The notes under the pieces are model-generated. The model was given only the letters and a program-made list of their open reading frames with translations. It searched no databases and was not told the origin of the DNA. Positions 1-8,499 of a stretch of 64,000 bases of DNA are shown here, one piece after another (position 1 is the first letter of the stretch; each line of letters opens with the position of its first letter). The stretch is from a virus. The DNA is taken from IMG/VR virus record IMGVR_UViG_3300037104_000592, positions 18,377-82,376 of that record. One strand, 5' to 3'. The position numbers and the translations under genes are program-made.

Positions 1-3000
1 TGCAGATGAATTAATTCCAAAAAAAGATGTTGTAGACACAACTGATGATTTAGTTGTAAAGTCATATAATGTTAAATCTGCTGTAGGTAATAAAGCTCCA
101 GATCATTTATTTATAAAAAGACAAATGGATTTTAAAACAAATCTAAAGCATGATATGACTAATTCATTTAAGACATTAGAAACTAAAGAGATTCCATTAA
201 AAATTGAAAAAATGGAAATTACAGATAAACCACTTAAAAAGAATGAAATAATGAAATCAGATTTAAGTTTAGTTAAGGTTTCATTAAAAGATGAATTTGG
301 AAAAAAACATAATGTAACAATTGAAATTCCAAAAATTGATCCTAATTCAGGAACGTTTAGAGTAAATGGGAGGACCAAGTGCTTAGTTAATCAAATAGTA
401 TTATGTCCAATAACATTTTTAAAACCATATGACTCAAAATTTGAAAGTTCATATTCTACGTTTCATATTAGAAGTAAACGAACAAAGAGAATGAATTATT
501 TAGAAATTTATATGGGTTCTTTCAAAAATTTACCTTTATTAATATTGTTAACATATAGTTTTGGATTTGATGAAACAATGAAACAATATGATATAAAGTA
601 TGAAATAAAAACAGAAAAACCAAAAAAGACTGAAAAGTTTGCATGTAAAATAAATGCAACCGAATATATTTACTTTGAAAATATTAATACAGAACTAAAA
701 CAAGAATTGATTACATCATTTATAAATGAAGGTATAGATAAATATGATATAAAACATAAATTTGGAACTAAAGAATATTTAAATGATTTGATTATAAAAA
801 TCACTGGAAGAGTTAATTCTACATTTCTTTTAAATGCAAACCTTGAAAATATTATTGACCCAGTTGCAAAACAAGTTTTAATAAATAAAGGACTTCCTCA
901 TGAGTTGAAATATATAATGCAATATATGGCTACCAAAGTTGTATCAGGTTTTTCTGAAAGTAGAAATGATTTAACAAATCAAAGAATTAGAGGATCAGAA
1001 GTAATAGTTAATTTAGCTCAAAAACAAATTTTATCTGCATATACTGTATATAAAGAACAGGTTTTAGCAGGTAATAAAAATGCAGAATTTTTAGTTAATC
1101 CAACAAAAGTTTTGAGTGCATTTTTAAATTCAGAAATTGTTGTTGATATGGAATATGCAAACCCAATTGAAGAAATGGCGGTTATGACTAGAATATCTCC
1201 AGTTGGAAAATCTATTGGTGGTATTGCAAATGCAAATGCAATTCAATCAAGCGCTAGAAATGTAAGTCCATCTTATTTTGGGAATATTGATCCTCTTGAT
1301 ACACCAGAAGGACCAAATGTTGGAATAACTCAACAATTAGCTTTAGGAGCAATGGTATCATCTTCAAGAGGATTATTTACTACTAAAAAAATATCAAATG
1401 AAGAAGGATCTGGAATTTTATCTACTTCTACTTGTATGATTCCATTTATTGAAAATAATGATGGAAATAGAATTCAATTTGCAGCTAATCAATCGAGACA
1501 AATGTTACCATTAAAAAACCCTCAACCTCCAGTTATAAGATCTGGGTATGAATCTGTTTTAACGAATGTCTTATCTGATAATTTTATTAAAAAAGTTCCT
1601 GAGAGATCTAAAGTTTTATCAGTAACAAGTGACCATATAATATTAGTTGGAAAATCAGGAAAAAAATATGATATTAATTTAACTCCTATTCATTTAAGAT
1701 CTGGAACTGGTCGAGATACTTTAAGTATTTTTAAAACTAAAGTTGTTAAAGGTCAAATTGTAAATGAAGGACAAATTTTAGCAGAAGGAAGTTGTATAAA
1801 AGATGGAGCAATTTCTTTAGGTAGAACTTTATGTGTTGGGTATATGCCCTATAAAGGATATAATTTTGAAGATGGAATTATTATAAATGAAAAATTAGCA
1901 ACAAATGATATGTTAACATCTTTGCATGGGTTAGAAGAAGAAGTTTTAATTTCTGAAAAAGATAGAGTTTTATTTATAGCAAATATTGGAGATAGACTTA
2001 AAAAAGGAGAACCATTACTAAGAAAAACTATTGGAGAAATTGAGCAATTAATTGGATTTGAAGATATTGAAGATGATACAACATCAGTATATGGTCAGGA
2101 TTTAATTAAGACGAGTCCAGGTGGTCTTATTGTTGATCTTGAAGTTTTTTGTAATGTTAGTGATGAAAAATTTCCAAAATTAAAATTTTATATTGATAGA
2201 ACAAGAAAAAGATATGGTGTTTCTGCAGATCAAAAATTTGTAGTAAAGGGAGTATCTATAAAAGGAGCTCTTGTAAGATTTAAAATAGAACAAGAATTAA
2301 AAATTGAAACTGGAGATAAATTAACTAATAGATTTGGAGCTAAAGGAATCATTACATTAATAGAAAAAGATGATTTAATGCCAAGAACTCCGTGGGGAGA
2401 TAGATTAGATGTTATATTAAATCCTTTGGGAATTATTGGTAGAATGAATCTTGGACAATTATATGAGTTATATTGTGGATTAATTTCTAGAGCTTTAGTT
2501 ATTAAATTACTTTCTTCTAAAAATAAAAAGCAAGCGCTAGATGTAATGACAAATGTTTTATCAAAATTAGATACATCTAAAAATAAAGAATATACAAATA
2601 AAATGGTTGGATCTATTGCAAAATTAAGCGATAGACAATTTTCATTATTAATTACTCAGATAAAAGATAGTGGTTTTATTCCTATTATAATTCCACCATT
2701 TAAAGCTCCCAAACCTAATCAAATAATGGAAGCTTTAAAAATGTTAGATTTGAAACCAGGATACCATTTGTATCTTCCTGAGTTTGGAATTAAAACACAC
2801 GATGCAGTTCCTGTTGGATATATGTATGTTTCAAAACTAGAACATATTGGAGAGATGAAAATACATGGTAGATCAACTGGACCTGTTGTTGGAAAAACAT
2901 CACAACCAACACAAGGAAAAAGTAGAGAAGGTGGTCAGAGATTAGGAGAGTCAGATGTTCATGTTTTAATTGGATATAATTGCCCAAAACTATTATCAGA

Positions 3001-3157
3001 ATTAATGGGACCATTGTCTGACGATACTATTAGTAAAAATGAAATGATTTCTGATATAATTCAAACAGGAGAAACAACCTTCAGAGTTCCTAAAATTTCT
3101 CCTGCTAAAGATTTATTAAACGCATATTTTATTTCGTTAATGTTGGAGAATAAATAG
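1..3157 (+). CDS. DNA-directed RNA polymerase beta-like subunit (5' partial)
   Basis: The reading frame is open to the left window edge (in-frame codons run from base 2 without a stop before the first ATG at 125), so the true start is upstream. The visible part covers most of a bacterial-type RNAP beta subunit. Landmarks in order from the ATG at 125: a divergent lobe region, DTPEGPNVG (rifampicin-pocket region) near residue 393, YKGYNFEDGIIINE near 575, GDKLTNRFGAKG near 730 followed by LNPLGIIGRMNLGQ, and GGQRLGESDV near the C-terminus, which is the clamp-anchoring end. The two active-site lysine contexts are present. It is very different from the second beta gene at 40278-43334, so the phage has two beta subunits, as expected when two RNAPs (virion and non-virion) are encoded. 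Family assignment is firm; which of the two enzymes it belongs to is not known. Confidence 0.93.
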   Translation, partial: ADELIPKKDVVDTTDDLVVKSYNVKSAVGNKAPDHLFIKRQMDFKTNLKHDMTNSFKTLETKEIPLKIEKMEITDKPLKKNEIMKSDLSLVKVSLKDEFGKKHNVTIEIPKIDPNSGTFRVNGRTKCLVNQIVLCPITFLKPYDSKFESSYSTFHIRSKRTKRMNYLEIYMGSFKNLPLLILLTYSFGFDETMKQYDIKYEIKTEKPKKTEKFACKINATEYIYFENINTELKQELITSFINEGIDKYDIKHKFGTKEYLNDLIIKITGRVNSTFLLNANLENIIDPVAKQVLINKGLPHELKYIMQYMATKVVSGFSESRNDLTNQRIRGSEVIVNLAQKQILSAYTVYKEQVLAGNKNAEFLVNPTKVLSAFLNSEIVVDMEYANPIEEMAVMTRISPVGKSIGGIANANAIQSSARNVSPSYFGNIDPLDTPEGPNVGITQQLALGAMVSSSRGLFTTKKISNEEGSGILSTSTCMIPFIENNDGNRIQFAANQSRQMLPLKNPQPPVIRSGYESVLTNVLSDNFIKKVPERSKVLSVTSDHIILVGKSGKKYDINLTPIHLRSGTGRDTLSIFKTKVVKGQIVNEGQILAEGSCIKDGAISLGRTLCVGYMPYKGYNFEDGIIINEKLATNDMLTSLHGLEEEVLISEKDRVLFIANIGDRLKKGEPLLRKTIGEIEQLIGFEDIEDDTTSVYGQDLIKTSPGGLIVDLEVFCNVSDEKFPKLKFYIDRTRKRYGVSADQKFVVKGVSIKGALVRFKIEQELKIETGDKLTNRFGAKGIITLIEKDDLMPRTPWGDRLDVILNPLGIIGRMNLGQLYELYCGLISRALVIKLLSSKNKKQALDVMTNVLSKLDTSKNKEYTNKMVGSIAKLSDRQFSLLITQIKDSGFIPIIIPPFKAPKPNQIMEALKMLDLKPGYHLYLPEFGIKTHDAVPVGYMYVSKLEHIGEMKIHGRSTGPVVGKTSQPTQGKSREGGQRLGESDVHVLIGYNCPKLLSELMGPLSDDTISKNEMISDIIQTGETTFRVPKISPAKDLLNAYFISLMLENK

Positions 3158-3190
3158 CGTGTAAAAACTGTTTTATATAGGAGATTAAAG

Positions 3191-3364
3191 ATGAAAACAA
3201 TTCTCGATGAAATGAAAAATAATGCTTTAATTTCTGCATATGAAATGGTTGTAGGAAAAGATACACAAAATGATGTAAAGAAAAAAGAAGATGTTTTTAA
3301 ATTTTTAACAATATTATATCCAAAAGAAATGACTAAAATAATAAAGGAAGAAGATGGAAAATAA
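3191..3364 (+). CDS. hypothetical protein, 57 aa
   Basis: A short ORF starting at ATG 3191, 12 bases after an AGGAGA ribosome site (about 3179). It follows the RNAP beta-like gene by 33 bases and overlaps the next start (ATG 3354) by 11 bases, which supports translation. The product is lysine-rich and probably helical, beginning MKTILDEMKNNALISAY. No family recognised. Confidence 0.65.
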   Translation: MKTILDEMKNNALISAYEMVVGKDTQNDVKKKEDVFKFLTILYPKEMTKIIKEEDGK

Positions 3365-3962
3365 ATCACTTAAAGTATTATTTGCTTATTCAGAACCATT
3401 ACCAGAAATGGAAGATGAGTATGATGGAGTTGATGAATTAATAGATGATGCTGAAATGAGATCTACTCTTATAGATTTAATTACATCAATTGGATCTGAA
3501 GAATTTGAACATATATATAATCTTTTTATAAATGAGATAAGAAATTTTGATATCTCATATCAAATAGCATTATGTAATGAAATTATGAAAAAAATAGAGG
3601 AAATATATAACTTTGAATTTTTAGGAAAAATTACATTACATACTCAATCTGACTGTGAAGATATTTATAAATTTTTAAACTTTTTAGAGTTTGATAATAT
3701 TGATTTTTTTGTAGACTTATTATATGGGATAGTTGAAGACTTAAGAAATGAGCCAATTAGAATAATTATAGAAAACAATTGGTTAATGATTGAAAGTAGA
3801 ATCTTAAAAGAGAACTTATCACAGTTGGTTATGTTATTTTTGAGAACAAATAATAAAGATGAGTTGATAGACTTCTTTGTATCAAAAATAACTAAAAATA
3901 AAGCAATAATCACTATGAAATTATTTGAAAGGAGAATAGAAAATGGCGAGAGTAACAATTAG
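3354..3962 (+). CDS. hypothetical acidic protein, 202 aa
   Basis: ORF with a very acidic segment near residues 14-30 (EPLPEMEDEYDGVDELIDD), then a largely helical body and a basic C-terminal end. It overlaps both neighbours (57-aa gene upstream, 84-aa gene downstream), the mark of a translationally coupled operon that begins with the RNAP beta-like gene. No conserved family or membrane segment recognised. A transcription-related role would only be guilt by association. Confidence 0.75.
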   Translation: MENKSLKVLFAYSEPLPEMEDEYDGVDELIDDAEMRSTLIDLITSIGSEEFEHIYNLFINEIRNFDISYQIALCNEIMKKIEEIYNFEFLGKITLHTQSDCEDIYKFLNFLEFDNIDFFVDLLYGIVEDLRNEPIRIIIENNWLMIESRILKENLSQLVMLFLRTNNKDELIDFFVSKITKNKAIITMKLFERRIENGESNN

Positions 3963-4197
3963 AAAAGGAAACATGGCTTTAGTGGATATGGATAGGTCAG
4001 ATCTTATTGATGTGAATCCATCACATGATGGTGTTGTTTTTACGTTTAAAAATAATGCTTATCTTTATTTTACAGATCAGAATCTTCCAACGGCAGTAAA
4101 GGAAGTTATGAAGAATACTGCTAACAATTTTCCACTCGCGACTTTAGATTTTGATGTTGGAAATTATAAGAAACCAGTTACAGCAGAGATTAAATAA
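3943..4197 (+). CDS. hypothetical small protein, 84 aa
   Basis: The ATG at 3943 lies 9 bases after AAGGAGAA, inside the end of the preceding gene. The 84-residue product is predicted mostly beta (segments VTIRKG, GVVFTFKNNAYLYF, LATLDFDVGNYK) and compact. Its codons use more C and G than the neighbours, which can accompany high expression. It is the last gene before the hairpin at 4274-4314. Function unknown. Confidence 0.75.
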   Translation: MARVTIRKGNMALVDMDRSDLIDVNPSHDGVVFTFKNNAYLYFTDQNLPTAVKEVMKNTANNFPLATLDFDVGNYKKPVTAEIK

Positions 4198-4273
4198 ATT
4201 CATTATAAAAACTTGATCTATATATATTAATTAGTATAAGAGTAAGATTTATATTATAATTTCGCTTTACTGT

Positions 4274-4314
4274 TGAGCATCTATGAATCTTTAAAGTGGC
4301 TTCATAGATGCTCA
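4274..4314 (+). terminator. intrinsic terminator-like hairpin
   Basis: A perfect 14-bp stem (4274-4287 pairs with 4301-4314) with a 13-base loop, followed by CTTATTTTTAA. It closes the operon that ends at 4197. The stem is only moderately GC-rich, so strength is uncertain. Confidence 0.7.
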
Positions 4315-4394
4315 CTTATTTTTAACTAAAATTTAACTACTTTTTAAAGGATTTTTATGTTTTTTAATTTAACTAATTTTTTAAAAAAGGAGGT

Positions 4395-4436
4395 ATGAAT
4401 ATTTTACGTCAAATTGATAAAGAGAGGGGGGTGTAA
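4395..4436 (+). CDS. possible 13-aa leader peptide
   Basis: A strong ribosome site AAGGAGG ends two bases before ATG 4395, which opens a 13-codon ORF (MNILRQIDKERGV) ending TAA at 4434-4436. The spacing is short, and the next ORF starts four bases after the stop, with its own purine-rich AGAGGGGGG inside the leader. This arrangement would allow coupling or attenuation control of the 49-aa gene. Expression is inferred only from the ribosome site and layout. Confidence 0.35.
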   Translation: MNILRQIDKERGV

Positions 4437-4440
4437 AAGG

Positions 4441-4590
4441 TTGTTTGAAGTAGAAGTAAAAAAAGAAGATCCAGAACACACAAAAAAAGTAAGAAGAAGA
4501 ATTGAAGAAAAAATAAGACATTTTAATGGGGAAAAAATTGAAGCATTAGCTGTAGTTCTCGATGTTGATACCAACACGGAGAAGAAGTAA
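4441..4590 (+). CDS. hypothetical small charged protein, 49 aa
   Basis: A TTG start at 4441 preceded by AGAGGGGGG gives a 49-residue ORF (MFEVEVKKEDPEHTKKVRRR at the start), rich in Lys, Arg and Glu, with a hydrophobic strand IEALAVVLDVD near the end. It is flanked on both sides by strong hairpins, so it looks like an independent small transcription unit. Short, and the start codon is weak, so moderate confidence. Confidence 0.5.
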   Translation: MFEVEVKKEDPEHTKKVRRRIEEKIRHFNGEKIEALAVVLDVDTNTEKK

Positions 4591-4621
4591 ATTATTTATT
4601 TTGCAATAATATTATCTATCG

Positions 4622-4695
4622 CAGCAACCTGTTTACTATTAGGTGCATTGATCGGATATATTCGATTAATTCGCTTAATAGTAAACAGGTTGCTG
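4622..4695 (+). ncRNA. 20-bp stem-loop, terminator or small RNA
   Basis: Bases 4622-4641 pair perfectly with 4676-4695 (20 bp), enclosing a 34-base loop that itself contains a small AT-rich hairpin around ATCGG...CGAT. T-rich runs (ATTTTTTGG, TTTTTTG) follow 8 to 20 bases downstream. The stem is longer than a normal intrinsic terminator. It may terminate the 49-aa gene transcript, block exonucleases at its 3' end, or be a separate RNA. Confidence 0.6.
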
Positions 4696-4747
4696 ATTAA
4701 TTATTTTTTGGTTTTTTGTCATTAAAATATTTAATTAAGGAGGAAGA

Positions 4748-5335
4748 ATGAGAGTTATATCTGTTGAAAAAATTATTGAGAACTTAAATGTACATGTTTA
4801 TCCTATTACTATTGTTAAATTTCTTTTAAATAAAAGAAGAATTTTATCTTATTTCGAAAAAGCTGCTTCTAATGATTTTGAAATAAGAGGAGTAAAGTAT
4901 AAACTTGATAATTCTGATTGTGTAATTTGTAATGAGAAAAAGAATGAAGAAGTTTCATGCAGACAGCATACTTCAATAAATAGAGTATTAGAGTCAGACA
5001 ATGTAATGTTTGATTTGGATACAAATACCTATTTTTATAAAAATGAAATTTTTAGAATTGTTGGAGATAAAGTAGTTATTGTATATTGTCCACATCCAAA
5101 ATTAATTACTTCTCCAATAACAGATATTAAAGTTCGAAAGATAAACCCAATAACAGTTGAAGATCCAGAGCTTTTAAAGAAAATGTCTGAATCTAAATTA
5201 AATAAAGTTAGTGATTTTATTTCAAGTAAATTTTTAGATCAATATATGAAATGTTGGTTTAATGATGAATTCTCAATCGTTACAATTCCTGAAGATAGGA
5301 ACTTTTCAAATTTTTGCTTAGTACCAAATAGATAA
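4748..5335 (+). CDS. hypothetical zinc-binding protein, 195 aa
   Basis: Starts at ATG 4748 after AAGGAGGAAG, a strong ribosome site. Residues about 57-75 hold a cysteine cluster, CVICNEKKNEEVSCRQH, that could bind zinc (C-x2-C...C-x2-H). The N-terminal 40 residues look helical (MRVISVEKIIENLNVHV). No family recognised. It is the first gene of the unit that continues with the candidate single-stranded-DNA-binding protein at 5377, so a nucleic-acid role is plausible but not shown. Confidence 0.75.
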   Translation: MRVISVEKIIENLNVHVYPITIVKFLLNKRRILSYFEKAASNDFEIRGVKYKLDNSDCVICNEKKNEEVSCRQHTSINRVLESDNVMFDLDTNTYFYKNEIFRIVGDKVVIVYCPHPKLITSPITDIKVRKINPITVEDPELLKKMSESKLNKVSDFISSKFLDQYMKCWFNDEFSIVTIPEDRNFSNFCLVPNR

Positions 5336-5376
5336 AAATTTTAAAAATTTTAAATAAACAAAGGAGAATTAAACAA

Positions 5377-6273
5377 ATGGAAATTAGTGATTATTCAGAA
5401 TTATCAGGGATGGCTTTTGAAGCCAAAGAACAAATAGCACCAGAAGATGAGTTTTTTCACTCAGTTTATATTTCTGGACAAACAAGAAAGAACCATATTG
5501 GAATTACAGAACAGGTTGGTAAACTTCAAATTAGAGGGGTAGATTATAACCTTGATGAAGTTTTTGGAATTATTACTCATATTAAATCAGTTTTGGTCAA
5601 ATCTGTTCAAAAACAAAACAGAGAAAGTACTGAATGTTTTTCTTGGTGTCAAGGAGCAGCACCATGGAAAAGTAGTACGGGAAGAATGTGTGGAAAAAAT
5701 GCTGCAGAAAGAGCATCTGTAGACTATTGTAGTGGTTGCAGATCTCAAATTATTGTAGCAATGATTAGATGTAATCCAGATGGATCTTTATTTTTGAGTG
5801 AAAATAAAAAACCTATTTTTATTTTCATTAGAGGAAAAGGAACTAAATATTCAAATGTATCTGAATATTTAAATAATCTTTCAAAATTAGATTTAGATCC
5901 TATTTTTACACCAGCAACTCCTGAATCTCTAAAATTTGAAAAGTCTACTGTTAATCATAAGAGATTTATAACAAAAATTAAAGTTGGATTTACTCCGACT
6001 AAATTTGGAAATAAATCTGTGTATGAACTTGAAAAACTTTCTGAACTTCAAAAGCAACAAGTTCCTTCATTGCTAAAAGCAGCTAAAAATACAGTAACTA
6101 AATTTAATGAAAAGTTTGATTGGTCTCTTAAAGCTGGTGCAAAAACTACTGGATATTCAAATGTACCTGAAGCAGAATCTTTTGGAGAAATTGGAAACGA
6201 CTCTGTTAAAACGGAATCTAAAAAAGAAGATCCAAAACCACAAAGCTTTAATTTTGATGATGTTGATTTTTAA
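5377..6273 (+). CDS. candidate ssDNA-binding protein with zinc site
   Basis: Three features suggest a phage single-stranded-DNA-binding protein. A flexible, charged C-terminal region ends in an acidic-aromatic tip, FNFDDVDF, like the partner-binding tails of SSB and T4 gp32. A central Cys cluster (CFSWCQG near residue 88, then a Cys at about 103 and YCSGCRS near 116) could hold one zinc, as gp32 does. The length (298 aa) equals that of gp32 within a few residues. The sequence of the core is not recognisably gp32, so this is inference from architecture. The ribosome site is AAAGGAG before ATG 5377. The gene is close to replication and recombination functions of the window. Confidence 0.45.
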   Translation: MEISDYSELSGMAFEAKEQIAPEDEFFHSVYISGQTRKNHIGITEQVGKLQIRGVDYNLDEVFGIITHIKSVLVKSVQKQNRESTECFSWCQGAAPWKSSTGRMCGKNAAERASVDYCSGCRSQIIVAMIRCNPDGSLFLSENKKPIFIFIRGKGTKYSNVSEYLNNLSKLDLDPIFTPATPESLKFEKSTVNHKRFITKIKVGFTPTKFGNKSVYELEKLSELQKQQVPSLLKAAKNTVTKFNEKFDWSLKAGAKTTGYSNVPEAESFGEIGNDSVKTESKKEDPKPQSFNFDDVDF

Positions 6274-6285
6274 TTAAAAGTAATA

Positions 6286-6335
6286 TTGACCAAGAATTTG
6301 GTATTTATAGAAAGTTCAATTCTTTCCTTGGTCAA
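6286..6335 (+). promoter_or_regulatory. hairpin upstream of homing endonuclease gene
   Basis: A 9-bp stem, TTGACCAAG at 6286-6294 with CTTGGTCAA at 6327-6335, lies between the SSB candidate and the HNH endonuclease gene. It ends eight bases before the GGAGA ribosome site. There is no T-run, so it may be a processing or translation-control element rather than a terminator. Confidence 0.45.
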
Positions 6336-6355
6336 CATATTTGGAGAATACAAAA

Positions 6356-7255
6356 ATGTCTAAATATAATTTATGTGATTATGGGTGTGGTAAACCAGCA
6401 AAGCATAGATTTAAGAATGGTAAATGGTGCTGTGAGGATTTTTTTACAAAATGTTCGAATTTTAAACCTAAAATTAAACGTTCTGGAAAAGATCATGGAA
6501 TGTTTAATAAACATCATACTCAAGAAGTTAAAGATAGAAATAGAGAAATTACAAATAATTTTACCTTATTTGAAAATCTTGAAAATATATTATGCGATTA
6601 TGGTTGTGGGAAAGAAGCAAAATATATTTTGAATAATGGAAAATATTGTTGTAATGGATATACAGTCCAATGTACAAATATTATAAAACGAACAATAGTT
6701 GGAGGATTTAAAAACAAACTTACTTTTGATAAATACAAATTGAAGCACCCAAAACTTTTTGAGGTTGAAGAGATAAGAGAAAATAATGGAATTATTGAAG
6801 TTAAATGTAAATTTTGTAGAAAATGGTTTAATCCAAAATATGAACAATTGAGAGCAAGAATTGGTTGTATAGAAAATAAAATTAGAAAAGAGAATTGCTA
6901 TTTCTTTTGTTCTGAAAACTGTAAAATAAAATCCCCTGATTATTTAAGTGGATTAAGAAAAGATCCTGTTGAAGTAAAAAATTTGAATAGTTATAGAGAA
7001 GAAGTTATTAGATTAACAGGAATTACTACAAGAAAGAATAAAAATAAAATAAAATTTATAGAGTTAAGAGGTAAAAAATTTAAAAAAGCTCTTGATCATA
7101 AATTTTCAGTAATTGATGGTTTTAAAAATAATGTTGATCCAAAAATAATGGCTAATATAAATAATTTAGAAATAATAGATGAATCTTTAAATAATTATAA
7201 AAGAGGAAAATCTTCAATAACATTAGAAGAATTATTAAAAACTTATGAAGAATAG
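6356..7255 (+). CDS. HNH homing endonuclease with duplicated zinc-finger head
   Basis: The start is ATG 6356, with GGAGA 8 bases upstream; an in-frame TTG at 6341 overlaps that ribosome site and is unlikely. The 299-aa product has two copies of a Cys module, LCDYGCGKPAKHRFKNGKWC at about residues 5-24 and LCDYGCGKEAKYILNNGKYC near 78, each followed by a further Cys. After a third Cys pair (CKFCRKWF) the C-terminal part carries an HNH-like core, LDHKFSVIDGFKNN...NINNLEII, followed by NNYKRGKSS. This is typical of free-standing phage homing endonucleases. The same head motif begins the gene at 21915, which has a different nuclease domain. It probably spreads between phage genomes by cutting an allele that lacks it. 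Confidence 0.8.
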   Translation: MSKYNLCDYGCGKPAKHRFKNGKWCCEDFFTKCSNFKPKIKRSGKDHGMFNKHHTQEVKDRNREITNNFTLFENLENILCDYGCGKEAKYILNNGKYCCNGYTVQCTNIIKRTIVGGFKNKLTFDKYKLKHPKLFEVEEIRENNGIIEVKCKFCRKWFNPKYEQLRARIGCIENKIRKENCYFFCSENCKIKSPDYLSGLRKDPVEVKNLNSYREEVIRLTGITTRKNKNKIKFIELRGKKFKKALDHKFSVIDGFKNNVDPKIMANINNLEIIDESLNNYKRGKSSITLEELLKTYEE

Positions 7256-7270
7256 CGAGAAATTAATCAT

Positions 7271-8497
7271 ATGTCAAAAACAACTGAAGAAGCGAAGCAT
7301 TTTGAAAGATTAGATATATCAATTCTTAGTATTGGTAAAATTAAAAATCTTATAAAACAAAATATTAAAAATAATTTAAGGTGCTTAGATAATGGAGTGG
7401 ATTTAGAACGAATAACTATCCACATAATTGGTCCTGCTGGTGTTGGAAAAACTTTTTGCATGAAACAAATTGCTGATGAATTATCTAAAGAATTAGGAGT
7501 AAATTTTCAATGTACTATAATTAAAGCGCCAGTAATAAGTAGAGATGATTTACTTTGCCCATTTCCTGAAATAAATAATGGGTCAACTAAATTTAAAATG
7601 TTATATTCAGATTTTATTCCCACAGATAAAGATAGTTATGGATTATTTGTAATTGATGAATTTGAAAGAGGAGACACACAACTGAAACAACTTTGCTGGC
7701 AAATTCAAAATGAACAGAAAATTCATGTATATGATTTTCCTCGTAGATGGTTTGTGTTATCACTTGATAATCCAGATGATTCAGAATATTCTATGGACTA
7801 TCTAAGTGATGCAGCTGGATTAAGAAGAATGTTACATATTTATACAGATGTCTCAGTTCCCGATTTTCTATCATATGCTGTTTCTAATAATTTTCATCCA
7901 TATGTAATAGAATTTATTCAGGTTCATCCAGAATATCTATATGATTTTACCAGTCAGAAACTTGGTAGAATTTTTTCAAATCCAGCATCTTGGCATAAGG
8001 TAAGCAATATTTTATGGGGTTATGGAACTGAAAATGAAATATTTAAAAATTTTAATGATATTGATGCACAATGTTCTGGACTTTTGAATAATTCAATGAC
8101 TAGATTATTTACTGATTTTATGAAAAATAAAGACAATGATATTAGACCAAAAGATATTGTTAATAATTATAAAGATGAACGAAAGAAAATTAAGACACTG
8201 ATTGAAGAATCAAATAATACAAAAATTGGACAAATAATGCAATCATTTTTGACATATCTTTCTACTTCAAAACCTGATATAAATTCAAAAGAATTACAAA
8301 ATATTTCCAGATTTCTCCTTGATGTTCCAGCAGATATTGGGGCAACTTATTTTACAATGGTAAAAGAAATAAAAGAGAGAGATGAATCAGCATTTAAATA
8401 TTTAACTAAAATTCAAATGGATTTAATGAAAGATGATGAATATAGAACTAAGTTTTATGAAGCAATGGTTGATATGTCTAAAAGGTCAAGGAGCTAA
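7271..8497 (+). CDS. MoxR-like AAA+ ATPase
   Basis: A 408-aa ATPase. Walker A is GPAGVGKT at residues 54-61; Walker B is LFVIDEFERG, followed by a sensor region (FVLSLDNPDD). The fold and the neighbour, a VWA-domain protein starting three bases downstream, match MoxR-VWA chaperone pairs, in which the ATPase remodels or activates a partner held by the metal-dependent VWA adhesion site. The target in this phage is unknown. The ATPase and VWA genes are clearly one transcription unit; the ribosome site of the downstream gene (AAGGAG) is inside this gene's end. Confidence 0.85.
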   Translation: MSKTTEEAKHFERLDISILSIGKIKNLIKQNIKNNLRCLDNGVDLERITIHIIGPAGVGKTFCMKQIADELSKELGVNFQCTIIKAPVISRDDLLCPFPEINNGSTKFKMLYSDFIPTDKDSYGLFVIDEFERGDTQLKQLCWQIQNEQKIHVYDFPRRWFVLSLDNPDDSEYSMDYLSDAAGLRRMLHIYTDVSVPDFLSYAVSNNFHPYVIEFIQVHPEYLYDFTSQKLGRIFSNPASWHKVSNILWGYGTENEIFKNFNDIDAQCSGLLNNSMTRLFTDFMKNKDNDIRPKDIVNNYKDERKKIKTLIEESNNTKIGQIMQSFLTYLSTSKPDINSKELQNISRFLLDVPADIGATYFTMVKEIKERDESAFKYLTKIQMDLMKDDEYRTKFYEAMVDMSKRSRS

Positions 8498-8499
8498 GA

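Noticed and set aside
4215-4246. TTGATC ... TATAAG, a sigma70-like promoter
   Set aside because: The spacing (16 bases) is acceptable, but in such AT-rich DNA these boxes occur everywhere, and the phage has its own RNAPs with unknown promoters.
6286-6335. AGTTCAATTCTTT looks like a tRNA T-arm
   Set aside because: No acceptor stem, anticodon arm or CCA context; the bases are inside a simple hairpin. No other tRNA-like structure was found.
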